A stretch of DNA of 64,000 bases from Tabrizicola sp. (GCF_022842145.1 NZ_JALHQD010000004.1:62001-126000); one strand, 5' to 3'. Shown: positions 25,216-35,647, numbered from the stretch's first letter. Notes: generated from the letters alone by a model not told the origin. Numbers and translations are program-made.

Positions 25216-26116
25216 TGATATCATAGGGCGTGGACTGATAAATCTCGTTGATCCAGTTGCCATATAGCAGGTGGGCGTGGCTTCTCCACCGATTGAGCGG
25301 CGGCTTCGCGGGATTGTCATCCGGGTAGTAGTTCGTCGGCACATTGATCGGGGTGCCGTTGGCGACGTCTCGGTCATATTCCTGCTTCAGCGTGTCGCTG
25401 TCGTATTCGAAGTGGTTGAAGATATAGAGCGCGCGGTGCGCCGCATCCTCGACCAGGCAAGGGCCGACCTCGTCGCTGCCGAGCAGGGTCTTCAGGGCGG
25501 GGGCAGAGTCGATCTCGGCCTGTTTCATCTCGGTCCAGCGCGAAACCGGGATGACGAAATCATCCGAGAAGCCGCGCAGGTAGGGCGAGGTCGGGGCAAG
25601 GTTCTGGTGGCGGAAACAGCCGAAGGCCTTCGCCGGCAACATGTGCTTCTTCACGCCGTGGAAGTGGTTGATCATCGCCATGCCGCCCCAGCAGACGCCG
25701 AAGGTGGACTGCACATGGGTCTGGGTCCAGTCCATCACCTCGCAGAGCTCGTCCCAGTAGGTGACGTCCTCGAAGGCAAGGTGTTCGATGGGGGCGCCGG
25801 TGATGATCAGGCCGTCGAACTTCTCGCCTTTCACGTCCTGGAACGGACGGTAGAAGGTCGCCATGTGTTCGGCGGCGGTGTTCTTCGTCTCGTGGCTGGT
25901 CATGCGGATCAGCTGCAGGTCGATCTGCAGGGGCGTGGCGCCAATCAGCCGGGCGAACTGGTTCTCGGTCTGAATCTTCTTCGGCATCAGATTGAGAAGC
26001 CCGATCCGCAAGGGGCGGATGTCCTGATGCGCGGCGCGGGTCGGCGAGATGACCATGACGCCCTCGGACCGCAGCACGTCAAAGGCGGGCAGGGTTTCAG
26101 GAAGCGTGATCGGCAT
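25199..26116 (-). CDS. metA: Homoserine O-acetyltransferase, MetA type
   Basis: 305 residues. It activates homoserine for methionine synthesis. MetA motifs are [16 protein letters not shown], the nucleophile Cys142 in [10 protein letters not shown] and VSRWTEM. Position 111 is Glu (GAPIEHL). In this family Glu at 111 gives acetyl-CoA specificity and Gly gives succinyl-CoA, so acetylation is predicted although older annotation would say succinyltransferase. I looked for a SAM-II leader upstream and saw none. Confidence 0.93.
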   Translation of the reverse strand: MPITLPETLPAFDVLRSEGVMVISPTRAAHQDIRPLRIGLLNLMPKKIQTENQFARLIGATPLQIDLQLIRMTSHETKNTAAEHMATFYRPFQDVKGEKFDGLIITGAPIEHLAFEDVTYWDELCEVMDWTQTHVQSTFGVCWGGMAMINHFHGVKKHMLPAKAFGCFRHQNLAPTSPYLRGFSDDFVIPVSRWTEMKQAEIDSAPALKTLLGSDEVGPCLVEDAAHRALYIFNHFEYDSDTLKQEYDRDVANGTPINVPTNYYPDDNPAKPPLNRWRSHAHLLYGNWINEIYQSTPYDINEIGR

Positions 26117-26195
26117 CTGGTCTAGGTCCTTAAGTGCGGCAGGGGGTGCGGCGGGAAAGGCTGGAAGCTAGGGAAAGCGACGCGGGGTTGCAAGG

Positions 26196-27053
26196 TCAGC
26201 TGCGGTCGATGGCACGGGCCATGAGCGCGTCGAAGTCCTGCGTGGTCGAAACCTCGCCCACTTCCTCGGCGGTGACGGTGACCCCCCATCGCGCCATCGC
26301 GGCATAGCGCGGCTGGCGGTGGGCCAGGGCGCGGGCATAGGTCCAGCGGACGAAGTGGTCCGGATCGCAGGTTTCTTCGGTCACGGAATGGGTTGCGCGG
26401 TATTCCTCCCACGCCGCATGAAGGAAATCCGGCTGGTAATACATCGGCTTTGGCGCGCGGTCGAAGCGGCGGACCAGCTCGGTCGTATGCGCGTCCGAGC
26501 CCTTGATCCAGACCATCAGCAGCGTTTCCGAAAGCTGCTTCATCACCGGGTCAGCCGGGTCGTCGGCCTCCACCACCTCGCAGATGGAGCCCGAAGTGTC
26601 GCAGACGAAGTTGGGGTAGCCGTAGATTTCCTCGGCCCGGTCCATGAAGCGGGCGGTGTCCAGCGTGGCCGCCACTTCCGCGGCGCGGTGCTGTTCCTGC
26701 CGCTTCATGTATTCGGCAAAGGGGACACCCCCCTTGTCCGGGTCGCCGGGCTTGCCAAGGTAGGTGGAAAGGGGGGCGAGGTTGTCGAAGGTGATGTTCG
26801 ACGCGATGTAGACGCTGTCGGTCATCAGAAGCTCGCGCAGAAGCGGAACCTTCATCGCCTCGCGCTTGAAGTTGTCGGCGATGTATTCGCCCATGTAGCG
26901 GGTGCCGATCCGGTAATCGACCGAGTAGTGGAACCAGTCGCCATGATCGCGCAGAAGGGTCGAGAGGTACGTCTTGCCCAGACCGGACATGCCGAACAGC
27001 ATGACCCGTTTGCGGGGGGCCTTCAGGTAGTCGGAACCAGAGCGGTAGATCAT
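26196..27053 (-). CDS. P-loop ATPase of unknown role
   Basis: 285 residues. The N-terminal P-loop is VMLFGMSGLGKTYLSTLL (GMSGLGKT about 21-28). The middle has MTDSVYIASNITFDNLAPLS and NFVCDTSGSICEVVE, where the latter Asp may serve as Walker B. The C-terminus is rich in aromatic residues. It resembles nucleotide kinase-like ATPases found as single conserved genes in this bacterial group. No function can be assigned. It lies about 80 bases upstream of metA on the same strand. Confidence 0.65.
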   Translation of the reverse strand: MIYRSGSDYLKAPRKRVMLFGMSGLGKTYLSTLLRDHGDWFHYSVDYRIGTRYMGEYIADNFKREAMKVPLLRELLMTDSVYIASNITFDNLAPLSTYLGKPGDPDKGGVPFAEYMKRQEQHRAAEVAATLDTARFMDRAEEIYGYPNFVCDTSGSICEVVEADDPADPVMKQLSETLLMVWIKGSDAHTTELVRRFDRAPKPMYYQPDFLHAAWEEYRATHSVTEETCDPDHFVRWTYARALAHRQPRYAAMARWGVTVTAEEVGEVSTTQDFDALMARAIDRS

Positions 27054-27104
27054 CGCATCACCTCATCGCGCCTCTGTTAGCCGCGGGAAGGGCGTTCCAC
27101 AACG

Positions 27105-27132
27105 AAAAACCCCGCCACGAGGGGCGGGGTTT
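27105..27132 (-). terminator. Intrinsic terminator after the FadL-like gene
   Basis: On the reverse strand, AACCCCGCC / GGCGGGGTT stems are followed by TTTTT, 23 bases after the stop at 27155. Confidence 0.85.
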
Positions 27133-27154
27133 GACGTGGCGAAAGGCCAGATGC

Positions 27155-28222
27155 TTAGAAGGTGTAGCCGATCTTGATCCCGACCCCGACACCGGAGTTG
27201 TCGCTGAAGACACCGCTGACAGGCGGGTTGGTTGTTGCGTCCCCAATGTCGACATAGCGGACGCCGCCGGTGATTTTCACGTTGTCCATCGTGTACGTCG
27301 CGGCAATGCCGATGCTCTTCAGCCCATCCGACGGGCCGAGGTTCCCGGTAGGCGCGCCATCTGACTTTTCGTATCCGATGGTCACGGCACCCGCCCAGTT
27401 CTCGCTGAAGCGACGACCGACGCCAAGATTGTAGGTAATGCGATCGTTGGCATAGTCGACCAGAGGCAGCGGCGAAACGGCGTCATACAGTGGTGGATTG
27501 ATGATGAAAGAGGTCCAGTCGACCCAGCGGATCGAACCGAACAGAAGCGTATCCTTCGCGATACCTGTCTGGAACTCCAGGTTCACGGACTGCGGAACTT
27601 CGGTGTCGAAGCCCGCCGTCGGGCTCCCGATTTCAACCGATTCAAGCGAATGAGTGATGGCCGAATTGTAGGTCAGCGCCACGCGCGCAGCGATTTCAGG
27701 CTTCTCCCAAGCGACGCCGACGACGTAGCCCAACTCCGAATCGTAGTTGGTGTCCAATGTGTAGCCGCCCGTCAGCGCCACTTCCCCGTGGACCGTCTGG
27801 TACCGCAGGCCGCCGTAGACCGAGACATTGTTCTCAAACTGGTAGCGCAGGAGGGCGGTGATCGCGCTTGAGCTCAGTTTCGCAGTCGAGCCGCCTGCAG
27901 GATAGAAGGTGCCAGTTGCGTAGTTCACGTCCGCGCCAATTGGTTCGTCCAGGATCATCGCGAAGGCCATGCGGTCGCCGATGTCCATCTTGTAGCCAAG
28001 GCTCCAGGAGTTGTAGTCCCCCGCCATGTCACCTGAACTTGCTCCGGGCGAAAGCGGCGAAACACCACTGACATCCGGCGCGAACCGTCCGAAGCTCAGC
28101 TCCGCATACCGACCCTTTTCGAACAGAATTCCCACCGACTGCGTGGAGCGTTCCACGCCACCTGCATGTGCACCGCCAGTGGCGGCAAGCATGGCTGCAG
28201 TAACCAATGCAAAATGTTTCAT
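27155..28222 (-). CDS. FadL/OmpP1-type outer-membrane protein
   Basis: 355 residues from ATG 28222, with GAGG just upstream; a GTG three codons earlier is less likely. A signal peptide ends at AAMLAATGGAHA. The mature protein has alternating beta-strand pattern, a final Phe (IKIGYTF) as in barrels, and segments such as SWSLGYKMDIGDRMAFAMIL that match OmpP1/FadL transporters. It would let hydrophobic compounds cross the outer membrane. It stands alone with its own terminator. Confidence 0.8.
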   Translation of the reverse strand: MKHFALVTAAMLAATGGAHAGGVERSTQSVGILFEKGRYAELSFGRFAPDVSGVSPLSPGASSGDMAGDYNSWSLGYKMDIGDRMAFAMILDEPIGADVNYATGTFYPAGGSTAKLSSSAITALLRYQFENNVSVYGGLRYQTVHGEVALTGGYTLDTNYDSELGYVVGVAWEKPEIAARVALTYNSAITHSLESVEIGSPTAGFDTEVPQSVNLEFQTGIAKDTLLFGSIRWVDWTSFIINPPLYDAVSPLPLVDYANDRITYNLGVGRRFSENWAGAVTIGYEKSDGAPTGNLGPSDGLKSIGIAATYTMDNVKITGGVRYVDIGDATTNPPVSGVFSDNSGVGVGIKIGYTF

Positions 28223-28315
28223 GATCCTCACCCCTGAATTGAATTCCCATCCGGGAACTCCCCCTTAAACACAGGCTAGGCCCTGCGACATTTTGCGTCA
28301 ATCAATGACGCCGCG

Positions 28316-29200
28316 TCACGGTCTTGTGACGTGGGGTGCCTGTGGCCGGGATGCACCGCGCAGCGTGATCCAGATGCCCAGAAAGATCAGCGCGGCCCCG
28401 GCGAACAGGGTCGGTGGCACCTGCTCGTCGTAGAACATGGCGCCCACGACGGCGATGATCGGCAGGCGGGCGAAGTCGACCGGGACGACGGTGCTGGCCG
28501 GGGCAAGCGACAAGGCCGTCGTCAGCGAGAAATGCGCGGTGATCCCCGCCACGCCGATCAGGACCAGCCAGGGCAGCGTGGCCAGCGTCGGCAGCGTGAC
28601 CGGACCGAAGACGGTCATCGCCACCGTACCGAAGACCGCCTGCATCAAGGTCAGCCAGAAGAGGATCGACAGGATCGGCTCGCCCTTCGTCAGGGCCTTG
28701 GTCATCAGGTTGGTCGAGGCGAAGAAGAACGCCGCAGCGGCAGCGGCAAGGACACCGGGTTCGATATGGCCGAAATCGGGGCGGGCGACGATCAGGACTC
28801 CGGCAAACCCCAGGGCCGCGGCGATCAGCTTGCGGCGGGTCAGGCTTTCGCCAAGGAAGATCGGCGACAGAAGGATCACCCAGATCGGCGAGGTGAACTC
28901 CAGCGCGAAGACCTGCGCCAGCGGGATCATCGTGATCGCCCAGAACCATAGCGACTGGCCGGTGAAGTGGAAGACGTTGCGGACGACGTGGCTGGGCAGC
29001 CGGTCGGTCCGGACGTCCGAAAGCTTGTGGAACGCGGCAGCCAGTCCCACGACCAGCACCCAGCCGATCATCGAGCGGTAGGCCAGGATCTCGAACGTGT
29101 CGTGCACGCCATTGATCTGGCGGGTCGCGATGGCCATTGCGGTGAAGGCGGCGATGGCTCCGATCATCCACAGAGCGGCGGCGAGGGGGCGGTGCGTCAT
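28316..29200 (-). CDS. EamA/DMT-family membrane transporter
   Basis: 294 residues, ten predicted membrane helices in two EamA repeats. The first ends near FTSPIWVILLSPIFLGESLT and the second near DFARLPIIAVVGAMFYDEQV, both typical of EamA helix ends. Drug/metabolite exporters of this family move amino acids, nucleosides or other small compounds; the substrate cannot be inferred. It lies upstream of the FadL-like gene on the same strand. Confidence 0.88.
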   Translation of the reverse strand: MTHRPLAAALWMIGAIAAFTAMAIATRQINGVHDTFEILAYRSMIGWVLVVGLAAAFHKLSDVRTDRLPSHVVRNVFHFTGQSLWFWAITMIPLAQVFALEFTSPIWVILLSPIFLGESLTRRKLIAAALGFAGVLIVARPDFGHIEPGVLAAAAAAFFFASTNLMTKALTKGEPILSILFWLTLMQAVFGTVAMTVFGPVTLPTLATLPWLVLIGVAGITAHFSLTTALSLAPASTVVPVDFARLPIIAVVGAMFYDEQVPPTLFAGAALIFLGIWITLRGASRPQAPHVTRP

Positions 29201-29306
29201 GAGGCAAGCCTTGCCGGGCGCAAAGGGAATGTCCAGAGCCGTCAGCGCCGGGTCATGGGGTGCCCTTGCGGCGCGCTACCCCCGGGCAGTCGTGGTGCAA
29301 CCGGCC

Positions 29307-30296
29307 TTAGTCCGGGACGACCAGCACCTTGACCTCGCCCGGCGTGGCCGGATTGGCGATGGTGCGGGAGGCTTCGGACAGCGGGATGATGCGCGAGATC
29401 AGCGGGCCCACGCTTACCTTTCCCGACGTCAGCATCGCCACGGCGCGGGTCTGGGTGAAGGGATTGATGAAGCTGTGCAAAAGCTGGATCTCGCGAAAGA
29501 GAAGGTCGAAGGGCTCGATCCTGACCTTCTCGCCCTGCGGCATGACGCCCAGGATGACCACGCGCCCGCCGGACCGGGTCAGGCGAGGGGCCATTTCCAC
29601 CGTTTCGGCCACACCGGCACATTCCAGCACCAGGTCGGCGCCCTGCGGCAGAAGCGCCCGCGCCTCGGCTTCGGTCGCGGCGGTGTGCGTGGCGCCGGTC
29701 TCCAGCGCAAGCGCGCGCTTGGTGGGATGCCGGGTGACGAGGGTGACTTCCGCTCCCGCGTTGCGGGCAAGCTGCACGGCCAAAAGCCCGATGACGCCGC
29801 CGCCAAGCACGATCACCCGCTCGCCGGGCACGGGTGCGCCAAGGTCGACGCCGTGCAGCGTGCAGGCCAGCGGCTCGGCGAAGGCCGCGTGTTGTGGATC
29901 AAGGTCCGGGACCGGGACCGCGCGATGGGCGGGGATCGCGGCAAGGTCTGCAAACCCGCCGTCGCGGTGGATGCCGATGGCGACGTTGCGGATACAGAGG
30001 TTTGTGCGGCCCCGCAGACATTGGTCGCAGGCCCCGCAGGCGATGTTCGGGTCGCAGGCGATGCGGGTGCCAAGGGGCAGGGCGACGCCGTCCCCCACAG
30101 CCACCACCTCGCCCGAGAACTCATGGCCCAGGGTGACGGGCGGGGCACAGGGAAACTCGCCCTTCAGAAGATGCCGGTCGGTGCCGCAGATGCCTGCTGC
30201 AAGGACGCGGACCAGAACCTCGCCGGGTCCGGGAACGGGGTCCGGGACCTCTGCCAACTCGATCCTGCCGACCGCCTGCAACCGGACTGCGCGCAT
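29307..30296 (-). CDS. Zinc-dependent alcohol/polyol dehydrogenase
   Basis: 329 residues of the medium-chain family. The catalytic zinc site is AGICGTDRHLLKG and TLGHEFSGEV; the structural zinc site is CDPNIACGACDQCLRGRTNLC. NAD(P) is bound by VIVLGGGVIGLLAVQLARN. The sequence is nearest to sorbitol/threonine-type dehydrogenases. The substrate is unknown and no sugar transporter is adjacent. Confidence 0.88.
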   Translation of the reverse strand: MRAVRLQAVGRIELAEVPDPVPGPGEVLVRVLAAGICGTDRHLLKGEFPCAPPVTLGHEFSGEVVAVGDGVALPLGTRIACDPNIACGACDQCLRGRTNLCIRNVAIGIHRDGGFADLAAIPAHRAVPVPDLDPQHAAFAEPLACTLHGVDLGAPVPGERVIVLGGGVIGLLAVQLARNAGAEVTLVTRHPTKRALALETGATHTAATEAEARALLPQGADLVLECAGVAETVEMAPRLTRSGGRVVILGVMPQGEKVRIEPFDLLFREIQLLHSFINPFTQTRAVAMLTSGKVSVGPLISRIIPLSEASRTIANPATPGEVKVLVVPD

Positions 30297-30451
30297 TCCT
30301 TGCTCTCCTCTTTGGTGCGGTGATCATGGCATGGCGAGCCCCACCTGTCGCGGGGCCTGTGCAGGAGCGAACAGAAGGTTGCGGGGCAGGGCGGTTGTCG
30401 GCCCGCGCTTCCCGGCCTATGTCGATGTCCAGAGAAAAAGGAAATCGCGCC

Positions 30452-31045
30452 ATGAGCCTTGATCAACCCGCCGGTCGCCAGCCTGCCCACCCGGTCGCTC
30501 CGCAGTTTCCTGCCCGCTGGTCGCCCCGGTCCTTCACCGACCGCGCGGTGCCCGAGGCTGACGTGATGTCGCTTCTAGAAGCCGTCCGCTGGGCGCCCTC
30601 GGCCTCGAACCACCAACCCTGGCGGCTGGTCTGGGCACGACGGGGAGAGGACGGCTTTGCCGCGATCCATTTGGCGCTGGCTGCGGGCAACCAGGTCTGG
30701 GCCGGAGAGGCCGCAGTGCTGCTTGCCGTGGCGTCGAAGGATACCGTGACGAACCGCGAGGGGATCGAGGCCCCGAACCGCACCGCCGGGTTCGACACCG
30801 GAGCCGCCTGGATGAGCCTTGCCTTGCAGGCGCAGTCGATGGGCTTGGCCGCGCACGCGATGGGCGGGTTCGACAAGGACAAGCTGGCGGCAGCGGTGGG
30901 TCTGCCGGATGGCCACACGCTGCACTGTGTCGTGGCGGTGGGCGAACAGGGGCCGGCCGAGGCACTGCCGGAGGATCTGCGTGCACGGGAAAAACCCAGT
31001 GGGCGGAAAACCTTGGCCGAGATTGCGGTGCACGGGCGGTTCTAA
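30452..31045 (+). CDS. Nitroreductase family protein
   Basis: 197 residues from ATG 30452 with AAGGAAA upstream; the longer frame adds 44 poor residues. FMN-binding features are PARWSPRSFTDRAV, LLEAVRWAPSASNHQPWRLV and a C-terminal ALQAQSMGLAAHAMGGFD. Such flavoenzymes reduce nitro compounds, quinones or other acceptors using NAD(P)H. It is divergent from the dehydrogenase. Confidence 0.87.
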   Translation: MSLDQPAGRQPAHPVAPQFPARWSPRSFTDRAVPEADVMSLLEAVRWAPSASNHQPWRLVWARRGEDGFAAIHLALAAGNQVWAGEAAVLLAVASKDTVTNREGIEAPNRTAGFDTGAAWMSLALQAQSMGLAAHAMGGFDKDKLAAAVGLPDGHTLHCVVAVGEQGPAEALPEDLRAREKPSGRKTLAEIAVHGRF

Positions 31046-31122
31046 GAACTGCTCCTCGTTCGACTTCGTCTCCTCGTCGCGGGGCCTGCACCAGGGGACG
31101 ACGTCACCCGCGCCCCCCTCTG

Positions 31123-31863
31123 TCAGTCGGCGCTGGACCCCGCCGCCGCGCCCGGAGGCGGATAGCGGGTGCCGTCCACCACCGAGTCCGCCGCGAGCGT
31201 CCGCCAGTCAAAGCCGGTGACCTCTTCGCGTTTGCGACAAAGGATCTCGCTGTGACAGTAAAGCTCGGTGATCGGGCGATAGCGCAGGTAGCGGTCGGCC
31301 TGTTCGGTGAAGAACCCTGCCATCGGGTTGCTGAGGCCCGAATCGATCAGGTCGTAGCCAAGACCAGTGTTGAACAACGCCCGCAGGCCCATGTCCGAGA
31401 ACTGGTAGAAGTTCCAGGGCCGCTCATGCGCGATATAGGAAAAGTGTGTCTCGACAAAGACATGGCCGCCCACCTTAAGAAGCTTGGTGATCTCTTCGGC
31501 CACGACCCAGGGCATGTGCAGATGCTCGAACACGGCGGAGGCGAAGATCAGGTCGAACTTCTCGCCCGTGGGGAAGTACTCGGTCAGCCGGTGCGCGTCG
31601 CCGACGACATCGACGTTTTCTCCGGGGTAGAAGTCGAAGCCCACATAGTCGGCCTGCGCAAAGCGGCTGCGGTGGTTGGCACCGGTCACGACGCGGGACC
31701 CGATTTCAAGGACCCGCATCCCGGGTTTGTTGAACTCCCGCTCCAGGAAATCCGCCCATTGGGAATGACCCACAAGCTTTGGCGGGGCTATACGGTGGCG
31801 CTTCCGCATGAAGGGCAAGGTATCGACGAAAGCCTTGATCTTGCGCCGGTTTTCGCCCTTCAT
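31123..31863 (-). CDS. Class I SAM-dependent methyltransferase
   Basis: 246 residues. Motif I is RVLEIGSRVVTGANHRSRFA, followed by YVGFDFYPGENVDVVGDAH and FDLIFASAVFEHLHMPW, the usual Methyltransf_11 order. A basic N-terminus (MKGENRRKIKAFVDTLPFMR) precedes it. It starts 22 bases after guaA on the same strand, so co-transcription is likely. The target is unknown; similar proteins occur in polysaccharide clusters. Confidence 0.75.
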   Translation of the reverse strand: MKGENRRKIKAFVDTLPFMRKRHRIAPPKLVGHSQWADFLEREFNKPGMRVLEIGSRVVTGANHRSRFAQADYVGFDFYPGENVDVVGDAHRLTEYFPTGEKFDLIFASAVFEHLHMPWVVAEEITKLLKVGGHVFVETHFSYIAHERPWNFYQFSDMGLRALFNTGLGYDLIDSGLSNPMAGFFTEQADRYLRYRPITELYCHSEILCRKREEVTGFDWRTLAADSVVDGTRYPPPGAAAGSSAD

Positions 31864-31885
31864 CTGCGGCTTCCTTCCCCGAGGC

Positions 31886-33463
31886 CTATTCCAGCTCGAT
31901 CGTCCCAGGCGGCTTTGAGGTGCAGTCGTAGAAGACGCGGTTCACGCCCTTGACCTCGTTGATGATCCGGGTGGCGGTCTCGCCCAGGAAGTCGTGGGTG
32001 AAGGGGTAGTAGTCGGCGGTCATGCCGTCCACGCTCGTCACCGCCCGCAGCGCCAGGGCGTAGTCGTAGGTCCGCCCGTCGCCCATCACGCCCACGGTCT
32101 TCATCGGCAGGATCGCCGCGAAAGCCTGCCAGATCTCGTCGTAAAGCCCATGCTTCCTGATCTGGTCGATGTAGACCGCATCGGCCCGCCGCAGGATTTC
32201 CAGCTTCTCGGTCGTGATCTCTCCCGGGCAGCGGATCGCCAGGCCCGGTCCGGGGAAGGGGTGCCGGCCGATGAAGCTGGCCGGAAGGCCAAGCTCGCGC
32301 CCCAGGGCGCGGACCTCGTCCTTGAAGAGTTCGCGCAGCGGTTCGACGAGTTTCAGCCCCATCTTCTCCGGCAAACCGCCGACATTGTGGTGCGACTTGA
32401 TCGTGACCGAAGGCCCACCAGAGAAGCTGACCGATTCAATCACATCCGGGTAAAGCGTCCCCTGAGCGAGGAACTTCGCGCCGCCCACGGCCGTCGCGTG
32501 CTTCTGGAAAACGTCGATGAAGAGCTTGCCGATGGTCTTGCGCTTGACCTCGGGGTCGGAAACCCCCTCCAGCGCGCCAAGGAACAGCTCGCTTTCGTCC
32601 GCGTGGATCAACGGCATGTTGTAGTGGTCGCGGAACATGGTCACGACCTGCTCCGCCTCGCCCAGCCGCAGGAGGCCGTGGTCGACGAAGACGCAAGTCA
32701 GCTGGTCGCCGATGGCCTCGTGGATCAGGACGGCGGCCACGGAAGAATCCACTCCGCCCGACAGCCCGCAGATGACCTTGGCATCGCCGACCTGGTCGCG
32801 GATCTTGCGGATCGCCTCTTCACGGTAGGCGCCCATCGTCCAGTCGCCCTTGAACCCCGCCAGCTTGACGAAATTCTCGTACAACTGCGCGCCCTTCGGG
32901 GTGTGGTGCACCTCGGGGTGGAACTGGACGGCGTAGAAATGGCGTGCAGGGTCGGCGGTGATGGCGAAGGGCGCGTTGGGCGAAGTGCCATAGACCTGGA
33001 ACCCGGGCGCGATCTTCGACACGTGGTCGCCGTGCGACATCCAGACCTGTTCCTGCGCCAAAGGACCGGCTTCGGGCGGGAACCATCCTGCCAGGAAGGG
33101 GTGGGTCAGGTCCGTCGGTGTGACGAAGGCCTTGCCGAACTCGGCCGTGCCATGCCCGCCTTCCACATGGCCACCCAGGCAATGCATCATCACCTGCTGG
33201 CCATAGCAGATCCCCAGGATCGGCACCCCCAGATCGAAGACCCCCGCCGGCGGCATCGGGGCGTTCTCCCAATACACGCTGGCAGGCCCACCCGAGAAGA
33301 TCACCGCCTTCGGCGCGAAGTCCTGCAGGAAGGCTGCGTCCACGCGGTTGTAGGGATGGATTTCGCAGTAGACGTTCAGCTCCCGCAGGCGGCGCGCGAT
33401 GAGCTGCGTCACCTGGGAACCGAAGTCGATGATGAGAAGGCGGTCATGGGCGATCTGGGTCAT
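31886..33463 (-). CDS. guaA: GMP synthase (glutamine-hydrolysing)
   Basis: 525 residues from ATG 33463 ([20 protein letters not shown]), the E. coli length. The glutaminase domain has the nucleophile Cys in [12 protein letters not shown] and [10 protein letters not shown]. The synthetase P-loop is [15 protein letters not shown]. The C-terminal dimer region has [15 protein letters not shown] and ends in KPPGTIELE. It aminates XMP to GMP in the cytosol. Confidence 0.97.
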   Translation of the reverse strand: MTQIAHDRLLIIDFGSQVTQLIARRLRELNVYCEIHPYNRVDAAFLQDFAPKAVIFSGGPASVYWENAPMPPAGVFDLGVPILGICYGQQVMMHCLGGHVEGGHGTAEFGKAFVTPTDLTHPFLAGWFPPEAGPLAQEQVWMSHGDHVSKIAPGFQVYGTSPNAPFAITADPARHFYAVQFHPEVHHTPKGAQLYENFVKLAGFKGDWTMGAYREEAIRKIRDQVGDAKVICGLSGGVDSSVAAVLIHEAIGDQLTCVFVDHGLLRLGEAEQVVTMFRDHYNMPLIHADESELFLGALEGVSDPEVKRKTIGKLFIDVFQKHATAVGGAKFLAQGTLYPDVIESVSFSGGPSVTIKSHHNVGGLPEKMGLKLVEPLRELFKDEVRALGRELGLPASFIGRHPFPGPGLAIRCPGEITTEKLEILRRADAVYIDQIRKHGLYDEIWQAFAAILPMKTVGVMGDGRTYDYALALRAVTSVDGMTADYYPFTHDFLGETATRIINEVKGVNRVFYDCTSKPPGTIELE

Positions 33464-33627
33464 GCGCCCGATTAGGCTGGGACGCGTCCAAGTGCAAGAT
33501 ATCCCGCGCGCGCCGATGTCGTTTGCGACGAAGGCACATGTCGGTTTTGGCAGACATGCGGCGGTTTCAGGGGGCGATGCCGGACGGATTGGCGGCATAA
33601 GGGCGCAAACATCTCCCGGAGGCTGAC

Positions 33628-35169
33628 ATGAACGAAGTTGCAGGGCGCAGGTCGCGCAGTGGTGGCGGCGCGAGCCGTCGGGCAGAGCGGACTGCGGTCA
33701 GCTTCGAGACCGCCCGCTTCATCCAGCGCAACATCCCCAACTTCGAGATCCTGAACGAGGAAGCCCTCCAGATCATCGAGTACAACGCCGAGACGGTGTT
33801 GGAAGAGATTGGCGTCAACTTCGTCGAGAACCCCGCCGCCTTGGTCCGCTGGCGCGATGCCGGTGCCGATGTGCAGGGCGAACGCGTGCACATTCCCCGT
33901 GGCCTTGCGCGCAAGCTGATCTCGACCGCGCCGAAGACCTACACCCAGCACGCCCGCAACCCCGAACGCAACGTCGAGGTCGGCGGCCGCAACCTGGTGC
34001 TAGCCCCGGTCTACGGTCCGCCCTTCGTGCGCGACATGGAAGGTGGTCGCCGCTATGCGACGCTGGAGGATTTCCAGAACTTCGTGAAGCTGGGCTACAT
34101 GTCCAAGTGGCTGCACCACTCCGGCGGCACGGTCTGCGAGCCGACGGACGTGCCCGTGAACAAGCGCCACCTCGACATGCTCTTTGCGCACATGACCCTG
34201 TCGGACAAGCCGTTCATGGGCTCGGTCACCGAGCCCAGCCGGGCCCAGGATTCGGTCGACATGGCCAAGATCCTGTTTGGATCGGACTTCGTCGACCAGA
34301 ACACGGTGATGACCAGCCTGATCAACATCAACTCGCCGATGGTCTTCGACGGGATCATGATGGGCGCTCTGGAAGTTTTTGCCGCCAACAATCAGGCAAG
34401 CATCGTCTCGCCCTTCATCGTCGGTGGTGCAATGGCACCGGTGACGGTGGCCGGAACGTTGACCCAGGTCCTGGCCGAAATCCTGGCGGGCGTGAGCTAC
34501 TCGCAGTTGATCCGGCCCGGCTCTCCGGTCATTGCGGGGGCCTTCGTGACCTCCATCGACATGAACTCGGGCGCGCCGACCTTCGGAACGCCGGAAGCGG
34601 CCCATATCACCTATGGCGCAGGCCAATTGGTGCGGCGGCTTGGACTGCCCTACCGCTCCGGCGGGTCGTTCTGCGGCTCGAAGCTGCCGGATGCGCAGGC
34701 GGCTTATGAAACCGCCAACAGCCTGAACATGGCACTGCTTGCCGGCGTGAACTTCATGCTGCACGCCTGCGGCTGGCTTGAGGGCGGTCTGGTCTCCAGC
34801 TACGAAAAGTTCGTGATGGACGCCGACCAGTTGGGAACCCTTCACCACTTGGCGCAGGGCATCCAGGTCGACACCAACGGTCAGGCGATGGATGCGATCC
34901 GCGAAGTGGGTCCCGGCGGCCACTACCTTGGCTGCAGCCACACCCAGGCGAACTTCAAGTCCGCGTTCTGGCGCTCGGACCTTTTCGACTACAAGCCGTT
35001 CGAGACCTGGGCCGAGGAAGGCGCGCGCGACACGCAAAGCCTAGCGAACGAGAAGGTGAAGAAGCAACTCGCCGATTACGTGGCCCCCGACATGGACCCC
35101 GGCACCCGCGAGGCGCTGGAGGCTTTCGTGGCCACGCGGAAAGCCGCGATGCCGGACGCTTTCATCTAG
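33628..35169 (+). CDS. MttB-family trimethylamine/betaine methyltransferase, non-pyrrolysine
   Basis: 513 residues. Family sequences include [39 protein letters not shown] and [16 protein letters not shown]. Methanogen MttB carries pyrrolysine read from an in-frame TAG; this frame has none, so it belongs to the larger group whose known members demethylate glycine betaine, proline betaine or carnitine onto a corrinoid protein. No corrinoid protein or methyltransferase II gene lies nearby. Substrate and partner are therefore unknown. Confidence 0.85.
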   Translation: MNEVAGRRSRSGGGASRRAERTAVSFETARFIQRNIPNFEILNEEALQIIEYNAETVLEEIGVNFVENPAALVRWRDAGADVQGERVHIPRGLARKLISTAPKTYTQHARNPERNVEVGGRNLVLAPVYGPPFVRDMEGGRRYATLEDFQNFVKLGYMSKWLHHSGGTVCEPTDVPVNKRHLDMLFAHMTLSDKPFMGSVTEPSRAQDSVDMAKILFGSDFVDQNTVMTSLININSPMVFDGIMMGALEVFAANNQASIVSPFIVGGAMAPVTVAGTLTQVLAEILAGVSYSQLIRPGSPVIAGAFVTSIDMNSGAPTFGTPEAAHITYGAGQLVRRLGLPYRSGGSFCGSKLPDAQAAYETANSLNMALLAGVNFMLHACGWLEGGLVSSYEKFVMDADQLGTLHHLAQGIQVDTNGQAMDAIREVGPGGHYLGCSHTQANFKSAFWRSDLFDYKPFETWAEEGARDTQSLANEKVKKQLADYVAPDMDPGTREALEAFVATRKAAMPDAFI

Positions 35170-35192
35170 GCAAGCCACTGGCAACTGCAAAA

Positions 35193-35216
35193 AAGGGGCG
35201 GTGAAAACCGCCCCTT
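35193..35216 (+). terminator. Intrinsic terminator after the MttB-like gene
   Basis: AAGGGGCGGT-GAAA-ACCGCCCCTT followed by CTTCATT on the plus strand and by a short T-run on the reverse strand. It serves both converging genes. Confidence 0.85.
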
Positions 35217-35231
35217 CTTCATTTCCGGACG

Positions 35232-35516
35232 TCAGGCCATCCCGCCGCGCCGCAGGAACTGCGCTTCGGCCAAAAGCGCGATCAGCACCTCGATGTGCTT
35301 TGCCACCGAGTACCCCGCATCCCCGGTGACACGGGTCGCCTCCAGCCGGGCTTCGACCGACATCAGCGAAAAGACGGTGTCCTCGGGCGAGGCGAACCCT
35401 GCCACATGACGCCGCAAATCCCGGTCGCGCCGGTATTCGCCAAGGCCGAAACGGGCCGCGCGCATCAGAAGGCGGGGGCGGCGCAGAGAGGCAAGCATGG
35501 TGCGGCAGTCGGTCAT
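35232..35516 (-). CDS. DUF6477-like small protein
   Basis: 94 residues from ATG 35516 with GGAGG upstream. MTDCRTMLASLRRPRLLMRAARFGLGEY opens it, and YSVAKHIEVLIALLAEAQFL closes it. This layout matches a small conserved family of the Rhodobacter group (DUF6477, from memory). Helical, soluble, of unknown function. Confidence 0.65.
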   Translation of the reverse strand: MTDCRTMLASLRRPRLLMRAARFGLGEYRRDRDLRRHVAGFASPEDTVFSLMSVEARLEATRVTGDAGYSVAKHIEVLIALLAEAQFLRRGGMA

Positions 35517-35647
35517 GGGGTCCTCCATTCTTGGATGACTGCATCCTTACCCGACACAACCTGGCGTTGCGCATCCGTGGCTTGGAGCGCGCGCTGGTTA
35601 CCAAAGAGTTTAAGATTTCCGTCGAATTGTTAAGGTCGGACGAAAGC

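Noticed and set aside
26117-26195. Possible SAM-II riboswitch upstream of metA
   Set aside because: Alphaproteobacterial metA genes often carry one, but the conserved GCTAAA segment and pseudoknot pattern are not visible in this short gap.
31994-33475. A 493-codon antisense frame over guaA
   Set aside because: guaA has intact catalytic motifs on the other strand; the antisense product is not protein-like.
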